This document shows, one piece after another, positions 26,996 through 35,189 of a stretch of 35,189 nucleotides of DNA (position 1 is the stretch's first letter; every line of letters starts with the position of its first letter). This DNA is from Gemmatimonadota bacterium (GTDB lineage: Bacteria; Gemmatimonadota; Gemmatimonadetes; Gemmatimonadales; Gemmatimonadaceae). The stretch is from NCBI GenBank assembly GCA_003155795.1, contig PMEM01000015.1:28665-63853 (forward strand), written 5' to 3'. The notes under the pieces were generated by a model. It saw nothing but the letters and a program-made list of their open reading frames with translations, ran no database searches and was not told the origin of the DNA. The position numbers and the translations under genes were made by a program.

Positions 26996-28863
26996 GATTC
27001 GCGTCCATTGCGGCGCTGTTGCTTGTTGTTGCATGCGAGCACGCGGACGTCAGGGTTGCAGATGGACAGACAACCGTCGATACGACAGCGAGTGTGTGGC
27101 TGTCGCGGGCACGAGCGGAACCTGACATAGCGAGTTGGCTGTACCTGCGCGCAGCGTCCGAGACAGCGGATTCCGGCGCGCGCGCAGCACTGTATGCGAG
27201 GGTGAGCCTACCGCTGGCCCGGGAGCGCATCCCGTGGACGGAAGCCCGGGCTCTCGAGACGTACGGCGATACCGCCGGTGCTCTCAAGGCTTACCTGCGC
27301 CTTCCAGCTCCCATAACAGTGCTCCGACTGCGTGCCGCAGTCACGCCTACTGCGCGTGACTCAGTGAGGCGGGAATTGATCACACTGATTTCATCCGGCG
27401 CTTCTGCAGGTTCCGTGCGTGAAGCGACGGGGCTCTTCGATACGCTATTCAAGGATCCTACGCCAAACGAACAAATTGAGATCGCGCGTGCTTCTGCGAG
27501 CGCAGCGTCCTGGGCACGCGCTCGAGATGGCTTCGCGGCAGTGCCGCTGACGACGCTCACATCGCAGGATCGGTTCTCGTATGCAATGGTGCTGTCCCGC
27601 CTGAATGCAGACACGAAGGCCGCGGAGATTTATGCGTCTGTAAAGTCCCCCGCCAAGCTCGCGCTTGCTGCGCGGTATCAACGTGCTCGCTCGCTGCTCT
27701 CCGCTGGAGACGGCACCACTGCACGCTCCGTTCTTCAAGCGCTCGCACGTAGCGGATCAGACACGAGCGCAGCCGCAGCCCTCAGTCTGATTGCCGACCT
27801 GCAGACCGACACTGGTGACGATGCGGCTGCCCGCGCTACTCTCCTGAGCCTCACCAAGCGCTTTCCGTCCACACGCTTCGCCGCACCGGCAAGATTCGAC
27901 GCCGCGCTCATCGCGCTCATACTTGGTAATGCGAAGACGGCGGCCCACGAATTCGAGAAGCTCGCGTCCGCCTCGACAGATTTGGCGATTGCGTCAGTCT
28001 ATTGGATGGGCCGTGCGCACGAGACGGCTGGCGATTCCGCCGCCGCCAGGGCCGCGTGGGCCGATGTGCTGCGACGTGATTCCACGTCCTACTACGCATC
28101 GCTAGCGGCTGCTCGGCTCGGCGTGCAAAGCATGCACTCCGCACGAGCGGCTACAGGGTTTCCGCATGTGCCGCAGGTCGACAGCGCAGTCCGGCGTGTA
28201 GTTCTGCTCAATAGACTGGGTATGTCTTCCGAAGTCAGGATGGAAAACGACAGATTGTACAAGGACGCCGTCGCCGACACCGGCCGGCTTCTCGCGACTG
28301 CAGCAGCTTTCTCAGGGACAGATCAGGCTGCACGCGCCATAGCCCTCGGCCGCATGGCACTTCCGCGCTTTGGTTCTACGACGGCCATCTGGCGTCTGAT
28401 ATTTCCAGTCGCGGCGCGCGACACGATAGTCAGCGAGTCGAACAGGGCAGGGCTGGATCCGGCCTTTGTAGCTGCACTCATCCGTCAGGAGTCCAATTTC
28501 AATCCTGCTGCCCACTCACCTGCCGGAGCGCGGGGCCTGATGCAGGTGATGCCAGCAGTGGGCAAGTCCATCGCGCCATCTGCCGGCATCACGTCATGGA
28601 ATGCAAACCTGCTGTACGATCCTGGAATCAATATTGAGCTGGGCATTCGCCATCTTGCACCACTCGTGAAGAGCCAGCCGAGCAGAGCGCGGGCACTCGC
28701 TGCATACAACGCTGGCGAATCCAGAGTGACGCGCTGGTCGAAAAAGAAAGGTGCTGACGATCCCGAGATCTTTACCGAAAGAATTCCTTTTACAGAGACT
28801 CGGGATTACGTGAAGAGCGTCTTAAGAAACCGCGAATTCTATCGGGCGCTGTATGCGTGGTGA
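26992..28863 (+). CDS. Lipoprotein soluble-lytic-transglycosylase family protein (Slt70-like)
   Basis: Peptidoglycan-cleaving enzyme of 623 residues. The N-terminus [15 protein letters not shown] is a lipoprotein signal with lipobox VVAC, so it should be anchored in a membrane facing the periplasm. Residues about 40-470 are Ala-rich helical repeats like the Slt70 superhelix (for example [20 protein letters not shown]). The C-terminal SLT domain shows [30 protein letters not shown], written here in two parts: catalytic Glu500 in [10 protein letters not shown] and then [19 protein letters not shown] completes it. A GTG at 26992 overlaps the zwf stop and is preferred over a TTG two codons earlier. 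Its last 74 bp overlap the 3' end of the RND pump gene on the other strand. Confidence 0.92.
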   Translation: MRFASIAALLLVVACEHADVRVADGQTTVDTTASVWLSRARAEPDIASWLYLRAASETADSGARAALYARVSLPLARERIPWTEARALETYGDTAGALKAYLRLPAPITVLRLRAAVTPTARDSVRRELITLISSGASAGSVREATGLFDTLFKDPTPNEQIEIARASASAASWARARDGFAAVPLTTLTSQDRFSYAMVLSRLNADTKAAEIYASVKSPAKLALAARYQRARSLLSAGDGTTARSVLQALARSGSDTSAAAALSLIADLQTDTGDDAAARATLLSLTKRFPSTRFAAPARFDAALIALILGNAKTAAHEFEKLASASTDLAIASVYWMGRAHETAGDSAAARAAWADVLRRDSTSYYASLAAARLGVQSMHSARAATGFPHVPQVDSAVRRVVLLNRLGMSSEVRMENDRLYKDAVADTGRLLATAAAFSGTDQAARAIALGRMALPRFGSTTAIWRLIFPVAARDTIVSESNRAGLDPAFVAALIRQESNFNPAAHSPAGARGLMQVMPAVGKSIAPSAGITSWNANLLYDPGINIELGIRHLAPLVKSQPSRARALAAYNAGESRVTRWSKKKGADDPEIFTERIPFTETRDYVKSVLRNREFYRALYAW

Positions 28864-31800
28864 AGACCGTCGCGTCCTCAATAAGTGTGTAAACGACCGG
28901 CACCACAAACAGCGTCAATAGTGTCGAGGTGATCAGTCCACCGATCACTGCGCGAGCAAGTGGGGCGCGCTGATCGGCGCCCGGCCCGATTGCAAGCGCG
29001 AGTGGAAGCATGCCGAAGATCATCGCCATCGACGTCATGATGATCGGGCGCAATCGAGTCCTGCCGGCTGAGAGCAGCGCGTCGTGGCGACTCGCCCCCT
29101 CCTGCCGATTCAGAATCGTGAAATCTACAAGCAGAATTCCGTTTTTCACGACAAGACCCATGAGCATGATGATACCGATCATGCTCATGATGTTGAGGTT
29201 GCTGCCGGTAATCCACAGCGCGAGTGCCACACCGATGAAGCTCAGCGGCAGCGACATCAGGATCGAGAACGGCTGCAGGAACGATCCGAACAACGACGCG
29301 ATAATCAGATATATGAAGACAACCGCTAGCAACAGCGCACTGCCGACGTAACCCTTGGTTTCGTTTAGGTTCTTGACGTCGCCACCGAACTCCGTGTGGT
29401 AGCCAACCGGAAGTCCAAGCGCGTCGATCGCTTTTTGTACCTCAGCCGCAACATCTCCAACATTGTATCCGGGCAGCACACCGGCAGAGACTCCAATCTG
29501 ACGTTCCAGATTGCGCCGGCTTATCTGCTGAGGGCCGGTTGCCAGTGTCACATCCGCCACTTGAGACAGCGGAATGATGGCTGGCCGCCCAGTCGTCGGG
29601 TCGATGTTGGTGCTCGCAATAGGAATCGTCGCAACGTTGTTGATCGAACGCCGCATCGAGTCCGGATAAACCACGATCACATCGTGCGAGTAGCCGTTCG
29701 GATCTTCCCACTGAGTCGCACGTTGCCCCGTGAATAGCGGCTGCAGCGTTGCCGCCACCGACGCAATTCCGACACCCGAAGCCCACGCGCGGTCCCGGTC
29801 CACATCGACATTCAATTGTGGAATGTTTCCGTCGTCGCTCGAGTTTGCCTCGGCGACCCCCGGCACGGTCTTTATGGCCTCGAGAACCTGGGCCGCTGCG
29901 AGCTTGAGCCGCGACTCCTCCGGACCCTGCACATTCACGGAAATCGGCTGGCCGCGACCACCGAAAATTGATGATGCATTCTGAATTGTGGGAGTGATCC
30001 CGGGGATCAGCTTGAGAGCCCCACGCAATCTGTTCTGAATGTCCTGTACCGACGCGGAACGGTCGGACGCAGGCTGCAGATGCACGTAGATCGAACCCGA
30101 ATTGGGTGTGCCACGCAACCCCGATCCGATCGTCGTGTACGTAAACTTGGTTTCAGGTTGCTTTCTCAGGAACTCGGCGACCTGCTCGGACTTATCGACG
30201 GTGTATTCGATAGTCGAGCCCGGTGCAGTGCGCACGCTTACCCCGAACTCGTCGGAATTCGTGTCAGGCAACCATGTGAATCCGAGCCTGGCTGTGATCA
30301 CCAGGGCAGCAATGATAGATGCCGCAGCGCCAGCGGTTACCGTCGCACGATGCTTCAAGGCCCATTCCAGCCATGCCGGATAACGATCCGCTCCTCGCTC
30401 GAATAGCGCGTTGAAGCGCAGCGCAACCTTTCGAATTGGATTACGCACTTTGGAATAGTCGACTTCACCAGCATGGCCCAGCTCATGTTCCAGATCCGGA
30501 TCGGGCCAGACGCTCGACAGCATTGGGTCGAGCGTGAAGGACACGAACAGCGAAACGAGCACGGCAAAAGCGACCGTAACGCCAAATTGAAAAAAGATCT
30601 TACCGATGATACCGCCCATGAACGCAACGGGTACGAACACCGCCATGACCGCCAGCGTCGTCGATATTACCGCCATTCCGATTTCATCAGTGCCTTCCAT
30701 CGAGGCTTTGACGTGATCCTTCCCCATCTGCACGTGTCGCACGATGTTCTCGCGCACGACAATCGCATCATCTATCAGCAAACCGATAGCGAGCGACAGC
30801 GCGAGAAGCGTCATCGTGTTGACGGTGAAGTTGAAAAGCCACATCACGAAAAACGCGGATATGACACTTACCGGTAGCGTGAGTCCGGTGATGATTGTCG
30901 ATCGCCATGAATTGAGAAACAGATAGACGATCGCGATAGTCAGAATGGCGCCGAGAAGGATATTGAGCTGAACGTCTGACAGCGATGCCCGAATGCGTTG
31001 CGAGTCATCGCGAATCACGGTAAGCCTGACGTCACTGGGGACGATGTCCGCGAGGTCTGCAATCGCAGCGTGCACCGAATCGGCCACCTGAACCGTGTTG
31101 GAACCAGCGATCTTCTGGATGTCGAGAGCAACGGTGGATTGGCCATCCAGAAGCGCTGCAGTTCGCTTGTCAGCTGATCCATCGATGACCGTGCCGAGGT
31201 CGCGCAAATGCACGGGCGCGCCGCCGCGTACAGCGACTACGATAGCTCCAAAGGATTTCGGATCGACAATGCGGCCGCGGATTCGCACAAGCGTTTCTGT
31301 CGCGTCCTTGTCGATGCGGCCGGCCGGAACTTCCTGATTCTCATTCTGAAGAGCCGTCATCACATCGGGAGGCGTGATTCCATATGAGCGCATCGCGGTC
31401 GGGTCGAGCTGGATGCGAATCGTCCGCTGCTCACCGCCAGAAAGATTGACAGCAGCGACGCCTGGGACGGCCTCCAGTCGCTGAGATATCGCTTCCGTCG
31501 CAAGATCGGTCAGTTCGCGAATTGGTCGCGACGGACTCTGCACCGCGATCGACATGATCGGGGAGTCGTTCGGATCAAAGTGACGCACGACGGGCTCGTC
31601 CACATTCGGCGGGAGCGAGCGGCGGATGCGGGCAATCTTCGCCTGCACGTCCTGCTGTGCGGCAAGCACGTCGACGCCCAGATTCAACTGCACGCGAACA
31701 AGCGACGTTCCGTCCACTGACGTCGATGTCAGCTCGTAAATCCCCTGAACTGTATTGAGCGCCTGCTCTATCGGACGGGATACGTCGCGCTCCATGACTT

Positions 31801-31969
31801 CAGGCGACGATCCCGCATAGGTAGTCTGGACGATCACCGTAGGGTATGTGATGTCCGGATATTCATCTATCGCGAGTCGCTGATAGGACACGACTCCGAG
31901 TACCACAAGGGCCACCATCATCATGGTGGCAAATACAGGATGCTTGATCGAAACGTCGGATATGAACAC
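28790..31969 (-). CDS. RND efflux pump, inner-membrane transporter (HAE1-like)
   Basis: Proton-driven AcrB-type exporter of 1059 residues, normal length. It begins MFISDVSIKHPVFATMMM with the first transmembrane helix. The second N-terminal-half signature is the TM4 proton relay Asp400-Asp401 in SLAIGLLIDDAIVV. A large periplasmic loop (about 35-335) precedes the TM2-TM6 bundle, repeated in the C-terminal half with MSMIGIIMLMGLVVKNGILL. The family exports drugs, dyes, siderophores or lipids. The start is a GTG immediately after the fusion-protein TAA with no gap, and GGGGAAG lies upstream, giving strong coupling. Substrate unknown. The C-terminal tail after the last helix ([15 protein letters not shown]..) overlaps the opposite gene. 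Confidence 0.96.
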   Translation of the reverse strand: MFISDVSIKHPVFATMMMVALVVLGVVSYQRLAIDEYPDITYPTVIVQTTYAGSSPEVMERDVSRPIEQALNTVQGIYELTSTSVDGTSLVRVQLNLGVDVLAAQQDVQAKIARIRRSLPPNVDEPVVRHFDPNDSPIMSIAVQSPSRPIRELTDLATEAISQRLEAVPGVAAVNLSGGEQRTIRIQLDPTAMRSYGITPPDVMTALQNENQEVPAGRIDKDATETLVRIRGRIVDPKSFGAIVVAVRGGAPVHLRDLGTVIDGSADKRTAALLDGQSTVALDIQKIAGSNTVQVADSVHAAIADLADIVPSDVRLTVIRDDSQRIRASLSDVQLNILLGAILTIAIVYLFLNSWRSTIITGLTLPVSVISAFFVMWLFNFTVNTMTLLALSLAIGLLIDDAIVVRENIVRHVQMGKDHVKASMEGTDEIGMAVISTTLAVMAVFVPVAFMGGIIGKIFFQFGVTVAFAVLVSLFVSFTLDPMLSSVWPDPDLEHELGHAGEVDYSKVRNPIRKVALRFNALFERGADRYPAWLEWALKHRATVTAGAAASIIAALVITARLGFTWLPDTNSDEFGVSVRTAPGSTIEYTVDKSEQVAEFLRKQPETKFTYTTIGSGLRGTPNSGSIYVHLQPASDRSASVQDIQNRLRGALKLIPGITPTIQNASSIFGGRGQPISVNVQGPEESRLKLAAAQVLEAIKTVPGVAEANSSDDGNIPQLNVDVDRDRAWASGVGIASVAATLQPLFTGQRATQWEDPNGYSHDVIVVYPDSMRRSINNVATIPIASTNIDPTTGRPAIIPLSQVADVTLATGPQQISRRNLERQIGVSAGVLPGYNVGDVAAEVQKAIDALGLPVGYHTEFGGDVKNLNETKGYVGSALLLAVVFIYLIIASLFGSFLQPFSILMSLPLSFIGVALALWITGSNLNIMSMIGIIMLMGLVVKNGILLVDFTILNRQEGASRHDALLSAGRTRLRPIIMTSMAMIFGMLPLALAIGPGADQRAPLARAVIGGLITSTLLTLFVVPVVYTLIEDATVFTTHTAPDRIRGFLRRSSRNPESL

Positions 31970-33148
31970 TTACTGCTTCCCCGGCGCGTGATCACCGCCG
32001 ATGACTTGAATTTCTGTTCCGGGGGACATGGTGCCGAGGTTGCCAACCATCACCTTGTCGCCAGTTGTCAGCCCGGACAGAACCTGCGCAAGGCCAGCCT
32101 GATCGTTCACGATTCCGAGTGTGATGTAAACCTGCTCGATGCGCCCGGTATTCGCGCGGTACACGTATGTCTTGCCGCTGTCCGCCGTCTGATGCAATGC
32201 CGTTGTCGGGATGAGCAGTACACCGTTGACGGTACTCGCGATCACGTCGCCCGTGGCCAGGCTGTTGCCCTTGAGCGCTCCGCTCGAGTTGTCTACGTCC
32301 ACATAGACTGTAATAGCGCGCGTGGTCGGATCAATGGTCGGGCTTACGCGCGCGACCTTGCCATTGAAGTCCAGACCCTGAGCGGAAAACTGTACAGTCT
32401 GTCCAATCTTGATTGCAGCAGCGCGTCTTTCCGGAACAGTTGCGGCAAGTTCGAGCGTCTGACTTCGTACTAACGTGAACATCGGGCTACCGGAAGACAG
32501 ATGCTCCCCCACATCAACCAGCTTCTTGTCAATGACACCGGTCAATGGCGCAACTACTCGGGTATCGCGTTCGATGATATTCGCTACATCCACCGCGGCA
32601 TTCGCAGCAGCCAGGCGCGCGCGAGCTGCATCCGACGCCTGCTGTGAAGCGCGGTAGTCCGCTTCGGAGATCGCGCCAGCGTGGAAAAGATCGCCGCTCT
32701 GTTTCAGATTCCACTCAGCTTGCGACAGGTCCGCCTTCGCCGCGGCCTGTCCGGCACGTGCGCTCGCGGCGCTGCTCTGCTGCACCACGGCTTCGAACTG
32801 CGCGAGCATCTGCCCCTTCGCAACGTGCTGTCCCTCGCGAACGAACACGCCTGTGAGGTCGCCCTCGATACGCGAGTGGACGTCAACACTCTCCAGTGGC
32901 CGAAGCAGTCCCGTGATTGGTACGCCGTCAGAAAGCGATCCGATGTGCACCGTCGCAATGTCGGACGGCGAGACAGCGACGCTGCGTGTCTTCGAATTAT
33001 TAGCGGCGCCCTTGGCTGTTGCGCTCGTCCCGGCGTCTGCCGTGGCGTCGCCGCAGCCGACACACGCGGCCGTCGTTGCGCACAACACGAGGGCGAGCGC
33101 GATATCAGCGATCCGCAATTGCGCCGCCGGTTGACTGATTAGGTCCAT
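31970..33148 (-). CDS. RND efflux membrane fusion protein (periplasmic adaptor)
   Basis: Adaptor linking the RND pump and the outer-membrane channel; 392 residues. A lipoprotein-like start (ALVLCATTAACVGCGD) offers Cys29 or Cys32 for lipid anchoring. Barrel-sandwich (lipoyl-like) halves are seen at VDVHSRIEGDLTGVFVREGQHV and RVVAPLTGVIDKKLVDVGEHL, flanking a helical hairpin (about residues 120-190, QSSAASARAGQAAAKADLSQAEWN, given in part: SARAGQAAAKADLSQAEWNL). A beta-barrel follows with ISPTIDP-type segment VSPTIDPTTRAITVYVDV. Its first 44 bp overlap the end of the TolC-like gene; a TTG ten codons in is a shorter start option. Gene order channel-adaptor-pump makes the operon complete. Confidence 0.95.
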   Translation of the reverse strand: MDLISQPAAQLRIADIALALVLCATTAACVGCGDATADAGTSATAKGAANNSKTRSVAVSPSDIATVHIGSLSDGVPITGLLRPLESVDVHSRIEGDLTGVFVREGQHVAKGQMLAQFEAVVQQSSAASARAGQAAAKADLSQAEWNLKQSGDLFHAGAISEADYRASQQASDAARARLAAANAAVDVANIIERDTRVVAPLTGVIDKKLVDVGEHLSSGSPMFTLVRSQTLELAATVPERRAAAIKIGQTVQFSAQGLDFNGKVARVSPTIDPTTRAITVYVDVDNSSGALKGNSLATGDVIASTVNGVLLIPTTALHQTADSGKTYVYRANTGRIEQVYITLGIVNDQAGLAQVLSGLTTGDKVMVGNLGTMSPGTEIQVIGGDHAPGKQ

Positions 33149-34595
33149 TATCTGTAGAAGGAAGAGGGAGCGGCCGGCCTTGCGTCTGCGCGAGCGAAAC
33201 GGCCGCTATATAGACGTCGTAGATCGATCGCGCCTGGTTCGTCTGCGCAGTTGTCAATGCGAGTTGCGCGTCAGATACCTCAAGCTGGGTCGCCATTCCA
33301 CGTGCGAACCGCAATGCGGCGAGTCCGTATGCTTCCTTTGCCTCTGCGACATTCTGCTGCTGTGCGCCATACTGGGCGCGGGCTCGCGAGAGATCTGCTT
33401 TGGCACGTTCGACGTCGTTGAACACGTTCTCACGAGTTTGCGCCAACTGTTCCTTCGCGATACGCGACTGCGCACCGGCGAGGTCGATATTGCCCTTTGT
33501 CAACAGCCCATCAAAGACCGGGATTGAAACTGTGAACCCGAACGACCGATCACTGAACCAGCCACCGTTCTGCGCTTTACATATCTTGTCGGGTGTACTG
33601 CCAGCAGCGCATGACACCTCGCTGAATACGCCGCGGCCAGGTGGGAAGATGTCCCCGTTGACGGGATACGCGCCGTAACCGGAATTGAAGTTGAATGTGA
33701 TCGTCGGGAGCGTCGCGGCTCGCGCGATTGAAACGCCAAGTTCTCTCGCTCGGGCGTTGAACTGAGCGGATGCCAGAGCTGGCCGGTTCTCGGGCCCTGT
33801 TGCCGTATCAACCGACGCCAATACATTCTCGATCACAGCGGAGTCGATCGACGTCGTAAGCAAGAGCGGCTGCGAAGGTTTTATGTTCGCCAGCCGTTTG
33901 AGCTCGAGTGACGCAACTTCGGCATCTTCCCGCGCTTGAAGCACCAACGGCTCGATGTTGGCCAGGGCGACACGTGCACGGAGAACGTCGTAGCGCGACA
34001 TGCGGCCCGCTTTCTCGAATTGCTCCGCCTGCTTCAGCTGAGCGCTCGCGAGCTCAAGATTCCCTTCCTGGATCTGAACGAGACGATGCGTGAACAGCGC
34101 GTTGATGTACGCGATCTGCGTCTGCAGACTCATCAACGACCGAGTCTCCGCCAGGTCCTGCGCGGATGCGCCTGTTGCCGCGCGCGCGGCGCGGATGCCA
34201 TTGATAATCCGACCGCCCTGGAACAACGACTGCGAAGCATTCAGCGTTGCTGCATAGCTGTACGGCTGGTTGAACACCGCGCCGACCGCCTGACCGCGAG
34301 CGCTCGCGACCGTCCGGTTCTCGGATGCAGATATTCGCAATTGCGGCAGACCCGCGGCGCGCGCTACAGTTGCCTGCGCACCGGTGGCGTAAAGGTTTGC
34401 GCGTGCAACCTGAACCTCCTCACCAATTCTGTCTGTGCGCGCTACGGCATCGCTCAGCGACAATGGCAGCGTGTCTGTCGCTGCCGTGCTCGCTCGGCGC
34501 TGGTATGACTCCTGAGCCGCCAGCGACGGGATAAACGGCGCGAAAACTGTCGCGCCTAGCAGGATTGCAACTATAGAGAAGGCCCGAGTACGCAT
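33105..34595 (-). CDS. TolC-family outer-membrane efflux channel
   Basis: Outer-membrane factor of 496 residues with a Sec signal (MRTRAFSIVAILLGATVFAP.., cleaved after LAA, near residue 27). Two OEP repeats follow: LPLSLSDAVARTDRIGEEVQVARANLYAT and the second half with long alternating helices such as RENVFNDVERAKADLSRARA and GLAALRFARGMATQLEVSDAQ. The beta segment ITFNFNSGYG..VSIPVFDGLLTKG and a matching LNASQSLFQGGRI are typical. The open frame extends upstream to 35123, but the signal peptide fixes the start at 34595. Upstream lies a near-perfect palindrome that could be an operator. Confidence 0.94.
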   Translation of the reverse strand: MRTRAFSIVAILLGATVFAPFIPSLAAQESYQRRASTAATDTLPLSLSDAVARTDRIGEEVQVARANLYATGAQATVARAAGLPQLRISASENRTVASARGQAVGAVFNQPYSYAATLNASQSLFQGGRIINGIRAARAATGASAQDLAETRSLMSLQTQIAYINALFTHRLVQIQEGNLELASAQLKQAEQFEKAGRMSRYDVLRARVALANIEPLVLQAREDAEVASLELKRLANIKPSQPLLLTTSIDSAVIENVLASVDTATGPENRPALASAQFNARARELGVSIARAATLPTITFNFNSGYGAYPVNGDIFPPGRGVFSEVSCAAGSTPDKICKAQNGGWFSDRSFGFTVSIPVFDGLLTKGNIDLAGAQSRIAKEQLAQTRENVFNDVERAKADLSRARAQYGAQQQNVAEAKEAYGLAALRFARGMATQLEVSDAQLALTTAQTNQARSIYDVYIAAVSLAQTQGRPLPLPSTDNGPNQSTGGAIADR

Positions 34596-34628
34596 TGTCG
34601 TGAATACGCGTCGGGCCCACGAAACGTT

Positions 34629-34659
34629 TTGCAGATTACGATGATTTCGCAATCTGCAA
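34629..34659. promoter_or_regulatory. 31-bp near-palindrome upstream of the efflux operon
   Basis: Left half TTGCAGATTACGA (34629-34641) and right half TCGCAATCTGCAA (34647-34659) are complementary with one mismatch around the 5-nt centre TGATT. It lies 34 bp before the TolC-family ATG (minus strand) and overlaps a weak promoter-like TTGCAG-N15-TAATCT on that strand. An operator for a TetR/MarR-type repressor is plausible; a hairpin ending the small ORF behind it is the alternative. No regulator gene is adjacent in the window. Confidence 0.5.
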
Positions 34660-34666
34660 TGCGCGC

Positions 34667-34879
34667 TCAGGGCGCTACTTCGTGTCCCTGTCGCTTCGCC
34701 TTGCGGCGCTTCAGGTGATCCATCAACCACGTCGCAGGAATGACGAAAAGCGGCGTGAGAAAAGTGCCGAGCAGGCTGTTCAGCCACAGCAGCGCAATGT
34801 AGAAACCGACGAGGCCAAGAGAAACCCAGAGAAGTCCGAGAGGACCATTCGCTTCGACCCCCAAATGTCCCTGTAGCAT
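34667..34879 (-). CDS. Small two-helix membrane protein, hypothetical
   Basis: A 70-residue frame starting MLQGHLGVEANGPLG with two hydrophobic segments (about residues 14-33, LGLLWVSLGLVGFYIALLWL, and 36-53, LLGTFLTPLFVIPATWLM) and a basic tail DHLKRRKAKRQGH, a pattern typical of real small membrane proteins with the tail in the cytoplasm. A longer frame begins at 34963, but it would overlap the tilS start and lacks the feel of coding sequence. The ribosome site is weak. It stands between tilS (divergent) and the efflux operon (same strand). Function unknown. Confidence 0.55.
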   Translation of the reverse strand: MLQGHLGVEANGPLGLLWVSLGLVGFYIALLWLNSLLGTFLTPLFVIPATWLMDHLKRRKAKRQGHEVAP

Positions 34880-34943
34880 CGATCGACAACCGTGTAAGAG
34901 TGAATTTGGTGCCGCACAAACGGCGAGCCGGTAACTTAACACT

Positions 34944-35189
34944 ATGGGTACCGATCTCGACACCGTCTTGCGAATTCGGCAGAGCGTCGCAGCCCTCGGA
35001 CGCGGGAACTGGCTCCTCGCGGTCTCCGGCGGAATGGACTCGATGGTTCTCCTCGATGCGGCGGTCGAAACGCTTGATCATCAGCGTCTCACAGTGGCCA
35101 CGTTCGACCATCGGACCGGGCACGCGGCTCGGACCGCCGCCGCTCTCGTGGCCGCCCGATCGCTTGAGCTCGGGGTCGGTTGCGTCAGC
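34944..35189 (+). CDS. tilS: tRNA(Ile)-lysidine synthase, N-terminal part (3' truncated by window)
   Basis: ATP-dependent enzyme that converts C34 of tRNA-Ile(CAU) to lysidine so that it reads AUA. Eighty-two codons are present before the window ends. The PP-loop is AVSGGMDSMVLL (SGGxDS) near residue 27, and TFDHRTGHAART follows where the family has its VDHGLR segment. The ATG at 34944 gives MGTDLDTVLRIRQSV, a reasonable start, with no clear ribosome site. The frame is open to the window edge. The alternative, another PP-loop enzyme such as TtcA, is less likely because the cysteine motifs are absent in this part. Confidence 0.9.
   Translation, partial: MGTDLDTVLRIRQSVAALGRGNWLLAVSGGMDSMVLLDAAVETLDHQRLTVATFDHRTGHAARTAAALVAARSLELGVGCVS

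Noticed and set aside
34596..35123. N-terminal extension of the TolC-family frame by 176 codons.
   Set aside because: It would place the signal peptide internally and overlap tilS and the small membrane ORF.

Overview
This is a chromosomal, GC-rich (around 60% by eye), almost fully coding window from a bacterium with a double membrane: it has a complete TolC / membrane-fusion / RND efflux operon and secreted proteins with Sec signals. Weak Shine-Dalgarno sites, many TGATG/ATGA stop-start overlaps, paired M13 peptidases, a Minf_1886-type protein and the overall gene mix suggest Gemmatimonadota or a neighbouring phylum. That placement is inference; there is no rRNA in the window. I see no phage, transposase, CRISPR array or defence island.

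Layout. (1) 2-1015: 3' part of thrS, then a small SAM methyltransferase. (2) 2012-7194: a five-gene block for acyl-CoA and branched-chain amino-acid metabolism: thiolase, a CPBP membrane protease, 3-hydroxybutyryl-CoA dehydrogenase, acyl-CoA dehydrogenase and a leucine-type dehydrogenase. (3) 7301-13770: a tightly packed housekeeping run: glyA, a Minf_1886-family protein, nnr, thiL, plsC, eno and an FtsB-like division protein. (4) 14022-15134: a secreted alpha/beta hydrolase preceded by a strong 35-bp palindrome. (5) 15235-15484: two CAT-anticodon tRNA genes on the minus strand (one is clearly initiator fMet) with a good promoter, an inter-tRNA hairpin and a bidirectional terminator. (6) 15563-23237: an unrecognised conserved-looking protein abutting fumarylacetoacetase, a SET-domain lysine methyltransferase with a histone-H1-like tail, two tandem M13 metallopeptidases, and apaG. 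(7) 23209-23937 (minus): a secreted protein with an FG-GAP-like calcium loop. (8) 23995-28863: a cyclase/kynurenine-formamidase-like enzyme, a HAD hydrolase, a 42-codon remnant of 6-phosphogluconate dehydrogenase, zwf and a lipoprotein lytic transglycosylase. (9) 28790-34595 (minus): TolC, membrane-fusion protein and RND pump. (10) A small membrane ORF (minus) and the 5' part of tilS (plus).

How the genes work together. Block 2 could deaminate branched-chain amino acids and oxidise short acyl-CoAs to acetyl-CoA. Block 3 mixes one-carbon, cofactor repair, thiamine, lipid, glycolysis and division genes, with eno next to the FtsB-like gene as in many bacteria. The three efflux genes form a self-contained tripartite pump.

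Most interesting points. The SET methyltransferase with a lysine-rich KAAS-repeat tail is translationally coupled to fumarylacetoacetase. The two M13 genes arose by a tandem duplication that also copied the last ~100 bp of the SET gene; the decayed copy still lies between them. A vestigial gnd start is still stop-start coupled to zwf. Several near-perfect palindromes lie in promoter-like positions. All similarity statements are from reading by eye; no database search was run.
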